Part shown: piece after piece, positions 46,728 through 57,782 of the stretch
How the letters are laid out: every line of letters starts with the position of its first letter
Numbering within the stretch: the stretch's first letter is position 1
NCBI GenBank assembly: GCA_029448655.1
Contig: JACCLO010000008.1
Location: 372,001 to 436,000, forward strand
DNA length: 64,000 nucleotides
Reading direction: 5' to 3'
Origin: Wolfiporia cocos
Taxonomy: Eukaryota; Basidiomycota; Agaricomycetes; Polyporales; Phaeolaceae
Made by a program: the position numbers and the translations under genes
Notes under the pieces: model-generated
Databases searched by the model: none
What the model was told of the DNA's origin: nothing
The model's input: only the letters and a program-made list of their open reading frames with translations

Positions 46728-47112
46728 ACAGGGATTTGCACCCCAATGCCACAGGGATTTGTGCCCCATGCCATGGGGATTTGTGCTCTTTGCCAAGGAG
46801 ATTTGTACCCCGTGCCATGGGGATTTGTGCCCCATGCCACAGGGATTTGTGTCCTGTGGCATGGGGATTTTGTAATGTAAATACCCCACACCACGGGGAT
46901 TTGTACCCTGTGCCATGGGGATTCGTGCCCTACACCACAGGGATTTTTGGCCCATGCCATGGGAGTTTGTGCCCCATGCCACGGGGATTCATGCCCCATG
47001 CCACAGGGATTTGTGTCCTGTGGCATGGGGATTTTGTAATATAAATACCCCACACCACAGGGGTTTGTACCCTGTGCCACAGGTATTTGCACCCCAATGC
47101 CACAGGGGTGAA
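46728..47112. repeat. 22-bp minisatellite (about 16-17 units)
   Basis: Tandem units follow the pattern (ACA or ATG)GGGATTTGTGCCCCATGCC, mostly 22 bp, imperfect, with alternating ACAGGG and ATGGGG starts. Two units are longer and near-identical (starting near 46861 and 47025). Both carry an extra TTTTGTAAT.TAAATA segment and sit about 164 bp apart, indicating a higher-order duplication. Because 22 is not divisible by three, the array is open in several frames on both strands and creates spurious Cys/Pro/His-rich ORFs. Confidence 0.93.
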
Positions 47113-47559
47113 TCCCAGTGAAAGTACCTCATACCAGAATCTATCAATAGACAACGGGTATGATAGGGGTTAAAATTGGACGGTAGAATAGCCTGCGCTA
47201 TCTTTTAGGCGCCCGGTAACATAGTAGTAGCTACTGTAAGATGCCGAAAGCTATGAAGGTAGTATTAGGCATGTAGGACGGATACCCAATAATTTAAAAA
47301 TTATATCCCCGTCTACTGGAAGCTAGAGAAAAATACTCGGGGCCCTGGGTTGAGTGCCAAAAGCTACCAGAAGATACCCATTGCCAGTGGCCTTTACTCC
47401 CAAATCAATCAGAACGTACAAATTCATATCATTGTCCATTTTATAAGCTGCCGCAAACTATAGAAAGCTACTAGAACAAATCCTCGGCCTTTTGTGCGTC
47501 ATACTACTCAAATCCTCCTGCAGCGCAGCAACTCGGCGAGCTCCCTGAATATTCGAAAT
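47113..47559. other. Intergenic, repeat-flanking
   Basis: AT-rich sequence following the minisatellite, with several short imperfect inverted words. No gene recognised. Confidence 0.35.
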
Positions 47560-48700
47560 CAGACATGTTGCACTGTCAGACAATCTGTGAACATACCAAA
47601 GAGCTTCATACGAATCTAAGCTGTCCGAGCCCGTCACCATGTGGAATACAGAATTCCGCAAATGCAATCCAAGGCGGTCGCGCATGTTCTCCCATACGTT
47701 GCGGATACGGTCGCGTTCATCGCGCTGAACCTGAGCAACGCTGGGTGCCTGTCCTGGATTAACTCCTAGAGGATCCATACCCAGACCAGCAAGACCCGCC
47801 AATGTCCGCGGTGGGAGTAGGGGACATCGGGCGATTAGAGCCTGGTGTAGCCGTCGCAGTACCATTATCGTGGCCTGGGAACGCAATCCCAGGGGAGAAG
47901 AGAGATGCTGCTGTGGCAGCCGCAGCAACACTACCGAAGAGTCAATCATGCGGAGAAAACGAGGCAAGATGCACGCACCTCAGAAGCGTTCCCAGCACGT
48001 CAATGCTTGCTGGTGACAACGGCCGTGGCCGTCCGTCAGCCCCGCCAGCAACATTGTCGTGTTATTCTGAGGACGAAGTGGCATCTTCTGCGGGAGTCGG
48101 GTCAGGATTGAAATTCCTGGGCTGCTGTCGGAAGAGATAGCAGAGTTGCGGTTCGAGCCCGACATGACTTCCGACGATGGCCGCGAGCGCGATATAAATG
48201 ACGATAACCGATTGCAAGTTCCGAGCCGTTCGCCTTCATGCTCCCACGGTGCGGACGACGATCTCTGCGAGTGGACGCCCGATACGGGACGTGGGGTAGA
48301 TGAACGCGACGGTCGCTGCTGTGGGGCGGATGTTCCATTCGCTTGCGAGTCCGTCGTGTTGACAACACCTTGCACGACGACGAGTGTACCGGGCTGTGGA
48401 TATGGGCGCGGCGCTTGTTCGGAAGCAGGTGTTGGCTGCGCGGGCTCACCATTGTCCTCGTAGGACTCGCGCTCGTCCCGCAGCGTGGATCTATTCTAGC
48501 TGGGAGAGTGTTCATCTGCTGCTAGAATACTGTGCTCAGTTGTCGGTGTCCTATCTGCATCAACTGCGCTGCGCGCGTCAGCACCGACCGTTTGTGCACG
48601 CTGCTCACGCACCTTGCAACCGAAGAAGACGCATGCACGCCCGAAAAATGGCTGGAAGACGGTCGACGTTAGCAAGTACGCCGTCGCGATCCCTGCGCAC
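47560..48700 (-). pseudogene. Broken gene for a Ser/Pro/Thr-rich protein of unknown function
   Basis: A coding series is visible on the minus strand: PYPQPGTLVVVQGVVNTTD (about 48400), SRSSTPRPVSGVHSQRSSS (about 48300), and IDVLGTLLSVAAAATAAS after an intron. Further on come TATPGSNRPMSPTPT, AGLGMDPLGVNPGQ and DERDRIRNVWENMRDRLGL (about 47660). These blocks look like one protein with conserved patches in a low-complexity matrix. The reading frame shifts between the SPTPTADIGG block and the AGLGMDPLG block (near 47800), with no intron that would rescue it, and the C-terminus trails into unrelated sequence. It is likely disrupted; it lies beside transposon debris and a minisatellite. An unrecognised intron could be an alternative explanation. 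Confidence 0.5.
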
Positions 48701-49936
48701 GCTGTACATCAGTGTTCTTCTCCAGCATCAGCTTATCAGAAAATTAAATGATGAAAGAGCGTACAGATCTACAAGGTCCGCGAAGACAGCAGGGTTCAGA
48801 AGAATGGTCCCTACAGGAACGGACAGAACACAGTACGAGGAAGAGAAGCACAGAGACACATCACCCACTTCGCTGCATTTCATAGGATGCCTTCTCCGCA
48901 CCATCGCACGACGCGGGCCTGCACTGGATCCGTCCCACACATTGGGCAGAGGCCCAAGTCATCGAGGCTCTAGTAAGCGTGACAGGCGCCCCCCCACCGC
49001 AGGTCAGCTGAACCGCTTTGCCTTACCAGAGCTGCACATACCTGGGGAAATGGTGGAAGTACGAGGTAGAGATAAGAAAAATAGACGGACGACTCGAGAC
49101 AGTACTTGTACTATGACGCAATTGAATGACCAGCTCACGTGAGCGCTTGGACTTGCTGCTTGTGACGAAGTCGAAGTCCAAAATGCTGCCCTTTTTGACT
49201 TGACGTCGGCTTGCGGTTTTGCGATTGGACGTCTGCTCGAAAAATGCTCAGACGCGACTATTAATCGATATTAACTAAGTATGTATGGGTATGACAAAAG
49301 TCTTGGCATCGGTCATCGGACTGCTTGTACTCTTGGCATTTAGCTTTCGATATCATTGTGGTGAAAATCGGTATCTCAATAGTATGATTTTATATTTTCT
49401 GGTATTTACAGGTATCTTAAGGATATGTGGGACTTTCACTGGGGGTGAATTCCCACACCCAGTGCCTGCAAGGCATGCGTGCCGGTTACAGATTCTACAA
49501 GCAAAGCGACAACAATACCAAGCATCAGCGAGGTGGAGGAGTGGCTGAACGTGCAGAGACTAAAATATATTCCTAAGACATAACGTTTGTGGCGAAGCCA
49601 CAGGTAATTAAGCTAGTATAAATGGTTGTCTCTCTGAAGCAACACGTGCCGACGCAGTAGACCAAACGCTGCAGATACGATGCCAGACTGTGTTATTATG
49701 CACTCCAGGTTTCTGACAGCATTCAGCTCGAGCGTACATTAGGCGAGCTGCTTAAGACACGACGATGTTATGATGCAGCGAGATTTCGCGGACTACTCTC
49801 AAGCGGCTGCAATATGTCTTATCATGGATTCCCGCCGTATCGGCGTGGACACACGGTCGACCTGAACGATACTGGTGCTCTGGCAGGCAGCCATTCGGTT
49901 CTTGTCTCGTTTGCACCGCAGTCTTGAATTCGAAAT
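48701..49936. other. 1.2-kb stretch without a supported gene
   Basis: Short ORFs only. The plus-strand frame 49285-49548 starts with a hydrophobic segment (VLASVIGLLVLLAFSF) but has no further support. Confidence 0.35.
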
Positions 49937-51305
49937 ATGCTATTGCATCACGCACCACACGACGAGAAGCAGGCGTTGCTGCCTGGTAAGTCTTCCAGGA
50001 AAGGCGGAAAGGTCAAATACACCCTGGTCATCCATGGGGGAGCGGGTACCATGGATAAAGGGCGTTCGACTCCTGAACTGCGCGCACAGTACAAGGCTGC
50101 TTTGAGCAGGGCACTGGTAACAGGATACCAAGTCCTCAGTACCGGCGGCGAGGCAATGGACGCGGTCGTGGCGGCAGTATCATCCATGGAAGGTGAGCGC
50201 TGGATCACGGTATATGTCGTTGCTTGGACGTTGATGTCGCTATTCACAGACTGCGTCTTGTTCAACGCGGGAAAGGGTGCAGTGTTCAATGTCGCAGGCA
50301 AGGTGCGTTTCCTGAAGATCAATGTTCGACCCAGATTGAACCGCTACCACAGAACGAGCTGGAATCCTCTATTATGCTTTCAACTCCTCCTTCTACACAT
50401 CCCACCATTCCTGAAACGCGACGCGGTATGGGTATTACCCTTATAACCCACGCCCGCAATCCCTCTCAGCTCGCTCGCGCCTTGTATCTGTCTCCCGAGA
50501 CCGCGCCGCACACAATGCTGTCTGGGATAAACGCCGAGAAGCTAGGGGAGGCACTCGGCGTTCAGCTGGTGGATGAGAGCTATTTCTGGACTGAAGCGCG
50601 CTGGCGGGAACACCGCCGCGGCCTAGGTTTGCCTGAGGAACCCCTGCCCGACCCTGGTCACGGCTCAGGCTCGGACGGTGAGCGCCCTAAAGTGCCAACC
50701 GACCTGCTGGACCAGCTACCGACGGGTACGGTGGGCGCGGTGGCACTGGACGAGCGCGGCTGCATTGCCGCGTGCACATCGACGGGCGGCCGGACGAATA
50801 AGTTGGTGGGTCGCGTGGGAGACACACCGCACATGGGGGCTGGATTCTGGGCGGAGGAATGGAAGATGAAGGGGTGGGCGAGGCGCACCTGGAGGAAGAT
50901 CAGGGGTAAGGGTGTAAAGGTGGCTGTTGGCGTGAGTGGGACGGGGGACGGGGACGTACGTGTAATTTTGCGCGGTATTGTGCTGGGTGTACTGACTAAG
51001 GTGGTGTAGTACTTCATCCGGCTTGCGACAGCTTCTACGATCGGCCGACGGGTCAAGTACCTTCGTGAACCACTCGCCAAGGCAGCCAGACATTGCATTA
51101 ATGAACTACGCCGCGATGGAGGCGATGGGGGCGTGATTGCTCTCGACAACCAAGGAAATGGTATGTAGTATTCTAAGTTATGCAGGCGCGGGCTTACCAC
51201 TTCTCAGTCGCCATGCCACTCAATTGCTCTGGAATGTACCGTGGAATCATTCGAGAGGATGGGATCGCCAAAACAGCCATTTTCGATGACGATGAGCTTG
51301 ACTAG
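49937..51305 (+). CDS. Isoaspartyl peptidase / L-asparaginase (type 2, Ntn hydrolase)
   Basis: Five exons: 49937-50192, 50250-50302, 50353-50955, 51010-51160 and 51208-51305, giving 386 aa. The substrate-region start YTLVIHGGAGTMD is followed by GGEAMDAVVAAVSSMED, LFNAGKGAVFNVAGKNELE and TLITHARNPSQLARALYLS. The autoproteolysis/nucleophile site is TGTVGAVALDERG, with the conserved CTSTGGRTNKLVGRVGDTP and the C-terminal GVIALDNQGNVAMPLNCSGMYRG. The precursor self-cleaves before the Thr of TVGAV to give alpha and beta subunits that hydrolyse isoaspartyl dipeptides and asparagine. A low-complexity loop (DPGHGSGSDGERPK) precedes the cleavage site. Confidence 0.94.
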
Positions 51306-52180
51306 AGAGGTACGAGTTGTTCGACATAGCATCAAGAAATTAGGTCGTCATATATGTCTAGACTCGGTAGAACACGATTTCGAACTGTTGATAGAACAAC
51401 AATTGGGTTGCTTGGACAGTGGCAGTCGTGGATTGGGCGCCTATGGCGGTTTACGCTAATGGGCGTCAAAGCCGCTGGACAGCAGAATCAAACAATTTCC
51501 TGCTTACGGCTTGACATAAATGCTATGTGCTGTCATCGACATCACTCACTAACCGGCAGGCATGTTGAGAGCAACCGGTCTTGTCGCACAGTACTGACCA
51601 GTTTCCCAGCGTCGAGATCTGAGATCTCGGGGACAGCTGAGGGTCGTACGTATTGTATGCATAGTATCATCTTCTCCATTTGGTTCCGAGAGGCGGTGAA
51701 CGGTGTCTCACATGATCCTTAAGAGGTCACTTTCCCTATGTCCAGGCTCACGGTGCTACAACAAGCTCGTTCGTGCCGCAGACGTTGTTCTTTGTACCGG
51801 TACGCTTCTTCATCTATTGCCCGCCCGCAATGTGCATCCGTGACTATGTTCCGCATGCTTCTAGAATACCGAAATTACCCCTTCAGTCTCCGATTCGCTA
51901 ATATACGGCTTTCGAGTCCTCTTGGTGGATGTCATCGACATAGCTTGGTGTTCCTGGACGCTCGAACGTCGGACTTACTTCATCTTGACCGGAGAGCTAC
52001 AGCCTCCTGCTTAGCTATTCCACGGAAGTTGTCAACGACCATTCAGCCTTCGGCGCTTCCTGTCCTTGCGACACGGCTAGATCTCGAATTAAACACTGAA
52101 TTGGTTGGTTACAGTCTTGTCGATGTGTGAATGAATCCAAAATACGATTGCGGCTCCGATAGATCTTGACTACGGCATAG
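51306..52180. other. Intergenic; no N-terminal xylanase exons found
   Basis: The region where the missing 5' half of the adjacent GH10 gene should lie. No signal peptide, nor the FGQLTPGNSMKW-type block expected of GH10, could be found in any frame. Confidence 0.45.
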
Positions 52181-53383
52181 GATGCGACCGAACCCGAGCC
52201 CGGAACCTTCACCTTCACTGACGGGGATGTCATCGCAGATATCGCCAAAAACCACGGGATGTACCCCGGGGTATGATGCCGCTGAAATGTATTGCGTGAA
52301 GAGTCTGACCTAGAAATTAACTTGAGGCCACAATCTCGTATGGTATCAGCAGCTCCCAGACTGGGTAACCGCCAACAATTACAATGCCACTGGCTTGACT
52401 GCAGTCGTGCAGACCCATGTTACGACTGAGGTCGCGCACTACAAGGGACAAGTGTAAGTGAGGGCAATGGTTTATCTGCGTTTATTACTAATGCCTGCGA
52501 AATCCAGGTGTACGTGATCTTCAACGCATTCCATGGTCCTGTTGACTTATAGCTAATTCCTCGCATCCTCAGATGCATGGGACGTCATCAATGGTGAATC
52601 AGGGATTTCTGCATCACCATCACTACTGTAACCATGATTACCAGAGCCGTTGAATGATGACGGTACATTCCGAGAGGATGTTTTCTACGACACTCTGGGC
52701 ACAGACTATATCACTATTGCTCTGCAGGCCGCACGGGCTGCTGACCCCAATGCAAAGCTCTACATTAACGACTGCAACATCGAATATGTCGGTTAGTGTA
52801 AACACTCGCCGCACGAGATTAATGCTACTTACTAAGCGTCCTGACAGGTGAGAAGTCGACTGCCATGCAGAACCTCGTCAAGCAGCTCCAGGCCGATAAC
52901 GTCCCCATTGACGGTATCGGCATGGAATCTCACTTCATCGTGGGCGAAGTTCCAACAACTCTTGTCGAGAACTTCCAGGCATTCGCCGACCTCGGTATCG
53001 AGTTCGCAATCACTGAGCTGGACATCCGTATGGAGCTGCCGGAGACGGCCGCGAACCTCGACCAGCAGAAGACAGACTTCTACACGGTAGTTAACGCATG
53101 CTTGCAGGTGTCTGCCTGCAGGGGAACCACCGTGTGGGACTGGACGGACAAGGTCAGTGGCAACCGTTGCAATGCAACGCTGCGGCTGATATGTGAAAAT
53201 CAATCGTAGTACTCTTGGATTCCGAGCACATTCTCGGGCTATGGCGCCGCCACCCCGTTCGATGACGTGAGTTCCCTTGTGGCTGTAGGGAGTATATTTA
53301 CATTGCTTATTCTCGAACAGAACCTTATGGAGAAACCCACATTTGATGGTATTGTCATCGCTCTGGAGGGAGGCTCAATCTGA
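52181..53383 (+). pseudogene. 5'-truncated GH10 endo-1,4-beta-xylanase relic
   Basis: GH10 blocks are recognisable in exons 52181-52270 (DATEPEPGTFTFTDGDVI), 52327-52453 (GHNLVWYQQLPDWVT), 52573-52593 (AWDVINE), 52645-52791, 52848-53152, 53210-53266 and 53321-53383. The acid/base Glu ([12 protein letters not shown]) and the nucleophile region (FAITELDIRMELPE) are intact. The signal peptide and first third of the catalytic barrel are missing. The junction between the first two exons needs one extra base to keep frame (52271-52326 intron). Between VVQTHVTTEVAHYKGQ and AWDVINE there are two back-to-back introns separated by only GT (52508-52509). The intact enzyme would be a secreted xylan depolymerase. 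The preserved active site indicates recent inactivation. Confidence 0.75.
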
Positions 53384-54633
53384 GAGGGCTCGAATGCAAA
53401 TCATTCATCGATCTGTGGTTAACGGTATAGCACAAGGGATATCTCAGGATTTCTGTACTACGGTGTTTCAGGATCATATGAAGGTTGCACTGTGCAGTAC
53501 TTGCTTGTGGAGAGTCTGCGTCGGATGACTCGTACCTTGCCGAGACAGCCGTTATCGGTCAGTAGTAACTTATGTGAGGTTAGGTTTATGCGGTCCTGGT
53601 ACATCAGCAGTGCGTCAACAAGCGTATGCTCGAGCTCGAGAGCACTGAACAGATCAAGCAATGACACAGCATCGTCTACATATCTCCTCGCGTACCGATA
53701 TCGATATCAAGCTTACCGTACAGTCCGAATATACTTGATCGTACAGGCGAAAACAGTAAACTGCAAAGCCGGATCTTGGTTATAGGCGTCTAATGTAAAC
53801 TTGGATCGAGATCTTTGATAGCCTCTTGTAACGGATTGGGGAAAATGGAAGGGAATTGCACCACGCGCAGCCGCTGGACTAAACGTCCCGACATCCAATC
53901 TCGTTACCCCCGCCTATAGTACCGTTACTCCAGCGCCTGAACTGCCGTACTAAGAAGTCCGTGATGACCGATCGTCACATAAGGTAGAGGACGCCAGGAA
54001 CGGGTACCCCTTACATAATCAAGGCGCTACCAATACCAACCACCCTAATAACATTGACCACGGGCAACGTTTTCTCAATAGAAATGATTGAGCGAAATCT
54101 TGAGATGTTGAGAATTGACCAAGCAATTTCCAAAAAAGTGAATTCTGACTTTTTCTGCACATTTTGAGGCTCCTGGCGCATTTTTGATTCCGCAAGCACT
54201 GGGATTTGGCCACACCTAGCTTAGGACTATATCACGTGATAGTACAAATCAGGCAGGTCTAAACATCCTGGTTCCCAGACCGGGATGGGCGCCTACATGA
54301 CATACGCAGACAGCAATAGCACCTTTCAATTAGCTTTGAACTGTATTATTGCAGCACAGAAGCTGTATTTGAATCATGCTACACCTATCATATGTCTTCC
54401 GGAAATACATCACCATACGGCGACGGAGAGTCCTCAGGATTTGACCGTGGAAAATATCACGTGATTGAATTATGTAAAGGTGCCCGTTCCTAACAATAGA
54501 CGCCAACTTCAGGAAGCGATACGACACAAGCGCGCGCAGGTGGCGTGTGAAGTTTGTCCGGAACAAATACTGCACAAAATCGTTGCATTAGAGTGTCAAC
54601 AATTATGCAAACGACTGTAGGCTTGAAAGCCTG
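53384..54633. other. Intergenic, AT-rich
   Basis: No gene recognised. It contains two copies of the palindrome ATCACGTGAT (54231-54240 and 54456-54465). Confidence 0.4.
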
Positions 54634-55233
54634 ATGGCGGAAGCAACGCCCAAGATCAAAATTGTAAGCTCTCCGTGCGCGTGTGTGACACGCTGCTGAG
54701 ACACCAACTCTTACTTGTGATCCTCATTTACAGCTCAAGGGAGCAGAGCCGGACCTCTCTGCCGCAACCTACCAGATTCATGACGAGTCGCATACAATTG
54801 GCAATGCTCTGAGATGGATGCTCATGAAAAAGTAGGCTCTCGAGCTGCTCAATTTTGAATTTTATATATGCTTATTTCCCCTATTACTTCCCGACCTGAA
54901 GCCCAAAAGTCGAGTTCTGCGGGTACAGGTGCGTACAACTCTGCCCCCCTCCTTACTGCGGTTGAGCTTTAGCGCACATACTAACTATTCTGAACAGCGT
55001 TCCACATCCGTCAGAAAATCACATCCATATGAGGATCCAGATGTATGGTCAGTTGTGGTATGTGCTCAATAGATCTTCCTGCGCTAACGCTATCGAACGT
55101 AGACAACCTCTCCTCGCTCACAGCGCTCCTGACCGCTCTCTCCGATCTGGACGACCTCTGTGTTACGATAGACGAGGCATATAACAAAAGCCTGCGAGAA
55201 GGAAAATACGAACGATGGGATGAAAAAAGCTGA
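54634..55233 (+). CDS. RPC19: RNA polymerases I and III subunit AC19 (RPAC2)
   Basis: Five exons: 54634-54663, 54734-54831, 54902-54928, 54998-55047 and 55103-55233, giving 111 aa, the usual size. The N-terminal stretch (MAEATPKIKILKGAEPDLSA) is followed by the alpha-like motif TYQIHDESHTIGNALRWMLM, then PKVEFCGYSVPHPSENHIHM and a C-terminal helix (LTALLTALSDLDDLCVTIDE). AC19 pairs with AC40 as the counterpart of the bacterial alpha dimer and nucleates assembly of Pol I and Pol III. The third exon is only 27 nt. The 70-nt introns at 54664-54733 and 54832-54901 are longer than the local norm. Confidence 0.95.
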
Positions 55234-55674
55234 ACACGAGTCGTTCCTCACACCTGTTTATTCTACCCTGCGCTGCCTGTATCATTATTGTTTTGATTGT
55301 GGATTCTTATTGCTATGATTGTTGTACTCCGTTGAATGTGGGCAAGACCGACAGACCTACTTGTGCTACAGCCTCGGGCGTTGCGGACATCGTTGAATCT
55401 AGAATATTGCCTTCTACATGCCTACCTCGAGAGAACCACTCCTTCGGCATTTCACTGACATGTGCAATTCTCATTGTATCATGTCCTTGTATGTGCTCCG
55501 CACTGTCTAGTGGCAGCGGGTCTCTCAGGGGGCAAACATTGATAACAGTTCACTTCGTGGTCGCGTAGAAGGGAGCAGAATGTAATGGTGTTACTACAAC
55601 ATGATGTGTGTGACTGCTAATACGCTATCGTTCTCCCCTGGCAGAACGTCATCACGAACAGCAAGAAGGGATCT
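55234..55674. other. Convergent intergenic spacer
   Basis: 3' flanks of RPC19 and the dehydratase. Nothing else was seen. Confidence 0.45.
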
Positions 55675-57504
55675 TCACTGTCCCTTTGATTTCGCCGAGC
55701 TCACCCAATATGAACCATGCGGCCACTCGTATTCTGCGATACTCGACTTGTGTATCTCAATACTAGACACATCACCGCGCTATCAGCATTCGCGCTCTGA
55801 ACATTACAAAACGGAACGGACCTGTAGCCTTCCTTGTCGTTGTTGGGCACATTGTACCGCCCGTTCTTGTTGATTGAGCACGGGTAGAGGAAGTGCTCGT
55901 GCAGGTGGTCGACAAACTCGAGCACGTTACGTTCCATCGAGCCTGACACTGCGATGTAGTCAATCAAACTAAGAACCAAAAGCAATTAGCAATCCGAGTC
56001 AACGATTACGAAATGCAGATGATTGACAATACCGACCTCAAATGAATGACATACTCGCACAGGCCGACACCACCGGCGTGCGGGCAGACTGTGATACCGA
56101 ACCTGCGCGTGAGAGGTCAGTTTGGCCACGGTGGGAGAGACAAATAGATCATACTTGGCAGCCATCAGTAGAACGCTGAGAACCTCGCTGACACCAGCGA
56201 GGCGGCAAGAGTCAATTTGGCACACGTCTATCGCTTCTGACTGGAGAAGCTGCTTGAAAACCATGCGATTGTGCGCATGCTCGCCGGTCGCGACACCGAT
56301 TCCGTGAGGCTTAAGCGCCTTGCGGATCGCTGCGTGCCCGAGGATGTCATCTGGCGCAGTGGGCTCTTCGATGAACCTGCCGCGTTAAAATTATGAGCAC
56401 TCGCGAAAGAAAATCAGGGAAGGGAAAGGAAAGAGGCGCCGCACCAAGGCTTGATCTCCTCCAGGCTCTTCACGTACTCAATCGCCTGGGGGACGTCCCA
56501 CACCTGATTCGCATCGATCATGAGCACGCTCCCCGTCGGGCCCGCGTTCTTTCCCCTGAGGTCCGGGCCATTTGGGTCGCGCGGTGTGGCGCCCGCGGGC
56601 AGGTACTGCGGGTCATCAATGATCGAACGAATGATCTTCCCGCGGCGCAAATCCGAGTCGCGGTCAGCGCCAACCTTCATCTTGAAGTGGTTGAAGCCCG
56701 CCTCGACGGCTTCGCGCGTCAACCGCGCAACCTTCTCATCAGTATAGCCCAGCCAGCCGGCGGAGGTCACGTAGGCGGGATAACCGAGCTCACGCACGCG
56801 CGCCTCACGCTCGGCCTTGGTGGAAGCCTTGGCTTTGAGCATCTCGAGGGCTTCTTCGCGCGTGAGCGCATCGGTAATGTAGCGGAATGCTGTAGCGTTC
56901 ACGAGCTCCTCCTGTGGGAGGCGAGGGGTTAGGAGGGAATCAGCTGAGCAGAGCCCGGGACGTACAGGGGTGAAGTCGACGACAAGCTTCCAGAGAGGCT
57001 TGTTGCGCGACCGGGCATACATGTCCCAGAGGGCGTTATCCACGGCACCGAGGGCGATGTGAATTACGCCCTTCTCGGGGCCAATCCTATCGTCCGAAGT
57101 CAATTTAGTACACACATGACAACGGGCGGGACGGGACACGCACCATCGCAGCTGCGGGTCCGCACAAAGGTACTCCCACGTCTTTCCCATGTTTGCGAAG
57201 AGCTCCTCGGTGTCCTTCCCGACGAGGCGCTGTGCGAGCTCGCGGATCGCGGCGCACACGATGTCGTTCCCGCGGCCGATCGTGAATGTCATGCCATGGC
57301 CGACGAGGTCACCCGAGGTGAAGAGCGTCACGTATGCGGACGAGTAGTCGCAGTCCGTATTCATCGCATCTGTCCCGTCGCCTGTGAGCGACGTCGGGAA
57401 CCGCACATCTGCAGTTGCACACAGCATCAATGACATCACTCTGCCTCGGCGATATGCACTGTCTATGTACCGTGCGTCTCATAACCGGTGATTTTGGCGG
57501 ACAT
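55675..57504 (-). CDS. Enolase-superfamily sugar-acid dehydratase (L-galactonate/L-fuconate type)
   Basis: Eight exons: 57504-57471, 57408-57144, 57086-56966, 56911-56445, 56376-56155, 56102-56037, 55968-55822 and 55762-55675, giving 469 aa. It begins MSAKITGYETHDVRFPTSL and has DAMNTDCDYSSAYVTL, GAVDNALWDMYARS and the catalytic KxK (FNHFKMKVGADRD). Metal ligands lie in MIDANQVWD, IEEPTAPDD and GVATGEHAHN, and the C-terminal barrel part FGITVCPHAGGVGLCEYV is present. The family dehydrates aldonic acids such as L-galactonate (fungal D-galacturonate/pectin catabolism, Lgd1) or L-fuconate (ENOSF1-like). Sequence favours this subgroup but not one substrate. Catabolite-type regulation is plausible but not visible. 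Confidence 0.91.
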
Positions 57505-57782
57505 GTCTGCGGTGTGCTCTGTCTGGTGGGAACCTGCGAGTGGGAATAGAGGAGGCAGGTGGGAGTATAAGTTTGGACATGAGGGGGTTGCTTATATGCT
57601 CAGGCAGCCAGAGCAGTCACCCGGCCTCCGGGCCGTCCGGGCCGCGGCAGCGGCACAGCGGATGTACGGAGGAGGCGCACGCGCCCCGCGGGCAGACCGC
57701 ATCATTGCACGCTACGCTCGAGGTACAGGCGGAGGCCAGACACGACACGACAGCGACTAACACCAGGCGCACGGCTGAACAG

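Noticed and set aside
46580..47092. Long Cys/Pro/His-rich ORFs on both strands
   Set aside because: Translations of a 22-bp minisatellite with a unit length not divisible by three. No evidence of a gene.
46728..47112. CRISPR-like array
   Set aside because: Units are contiguous 22-bp tandem copies without unique spacers, in a eukaryotic genome.
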